Positions 6,136 through 6,140 of a DNA stretch of 6,140 bases are shown piece after piece; the stretch's first letter is position 1; every line of letters starts with the position of its first letter. Source of the stretch: an uncultured Coprococcus sp. (GTDB lineage Bacteria > Bacillota > Clostridia > Lachnospirales > Lachnospiraceae); the NCBI GenBank assembly GCA_934247115.1, contig CAKQIY010000071.1, positions 1 through 6,140 of the forward strand, given 5' to 3'. The notes under the pieces were generated by a model. It saw nothing but the letters and a program-made list of their open reading frames with translations, searched no databases and was not told where the DNA came from. The translations under genes were made by a program, and so were the position numbers.

Positions 6136-6140
6136 GTATT

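Overview
The window looks like ordinary chromosomal DNA from a Gram-positive, anaerobic Firmicute. The best guess is class Clostridia, family Lachnospiraceae. The basis is AT-leaning DNA, strong AGGAGG-type ribosome binding sites, TTGAxx-17-TATAAT promoters, an Mrp protein with the Cys-rich N-terminus I associate with Clostridia, a PflX-like radical SAM protein, and a tRNA gene without an encoded CCA end. The family-level placement is an inference from gene style, not a database result. No phage, transposon, CRISPR or other mobile element is visible.

Layout from left to right. (1) A complete minus-strand gene (3-1097) encodes a stand-alone PTS EIIC-type membrane protein of the PfoR family. 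Its leader of about 95 nt is rich in repeats and contains a hairpin. (2) Divergent from it, 1327-2331 (+) encodes an unrecognised protein with three predicted membrane helices and a cytosol-sized helical, TPR-like tail. It ends in a terminator hairpin that overlaps its stop codon. (3) Convergent with that gene, 2371-3885 (-) encodes a PepD-type aminoacyl-histidine dipeptidase with all metal and catalytic residues present. (4) Divergent from pepD, a likely two-gene operon reads rightward: an Mrp/NBP35 iron-sulfur cluster carrier ATPase (4157-5002) and a PflX/PflA-like radical SAM protein (5052-5966). (5) The window closes with a minus-strand tRNA-Lys(CTT) at 6063-6135 and its own intrinsic terminator at 6016-6055.

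Both divergent intergenic regions hold back-to-back promoters that can be read directly. Each of the four promoters has a 17-nt spacer, and in both regions the two -35 boxes are 33 nt apart. These promoters and the ribosome binding sites settle three start codons: 1327 rather than 1240, 4157 rather than 4145, and 5052 rather than 5037.

Functionally, the Mrp/radical SAM pair is the clearest partnership, because an Fe-S carrier next to an Fe-S enzyme makes biochemical sense. PepD would act in intracellular peptide turnover. The two membrane proteins on the left share a divergent control region but have no evident shared pathway. I see no convincing undescribed multi-gene system. The points most worth a second look are the repeat-laden leader of the EIIC gene, the mutually exclusive hairpins ahead of mrp, the orphan three-helix/TPR-like protein, and the Mrp-radical SAM pairing.
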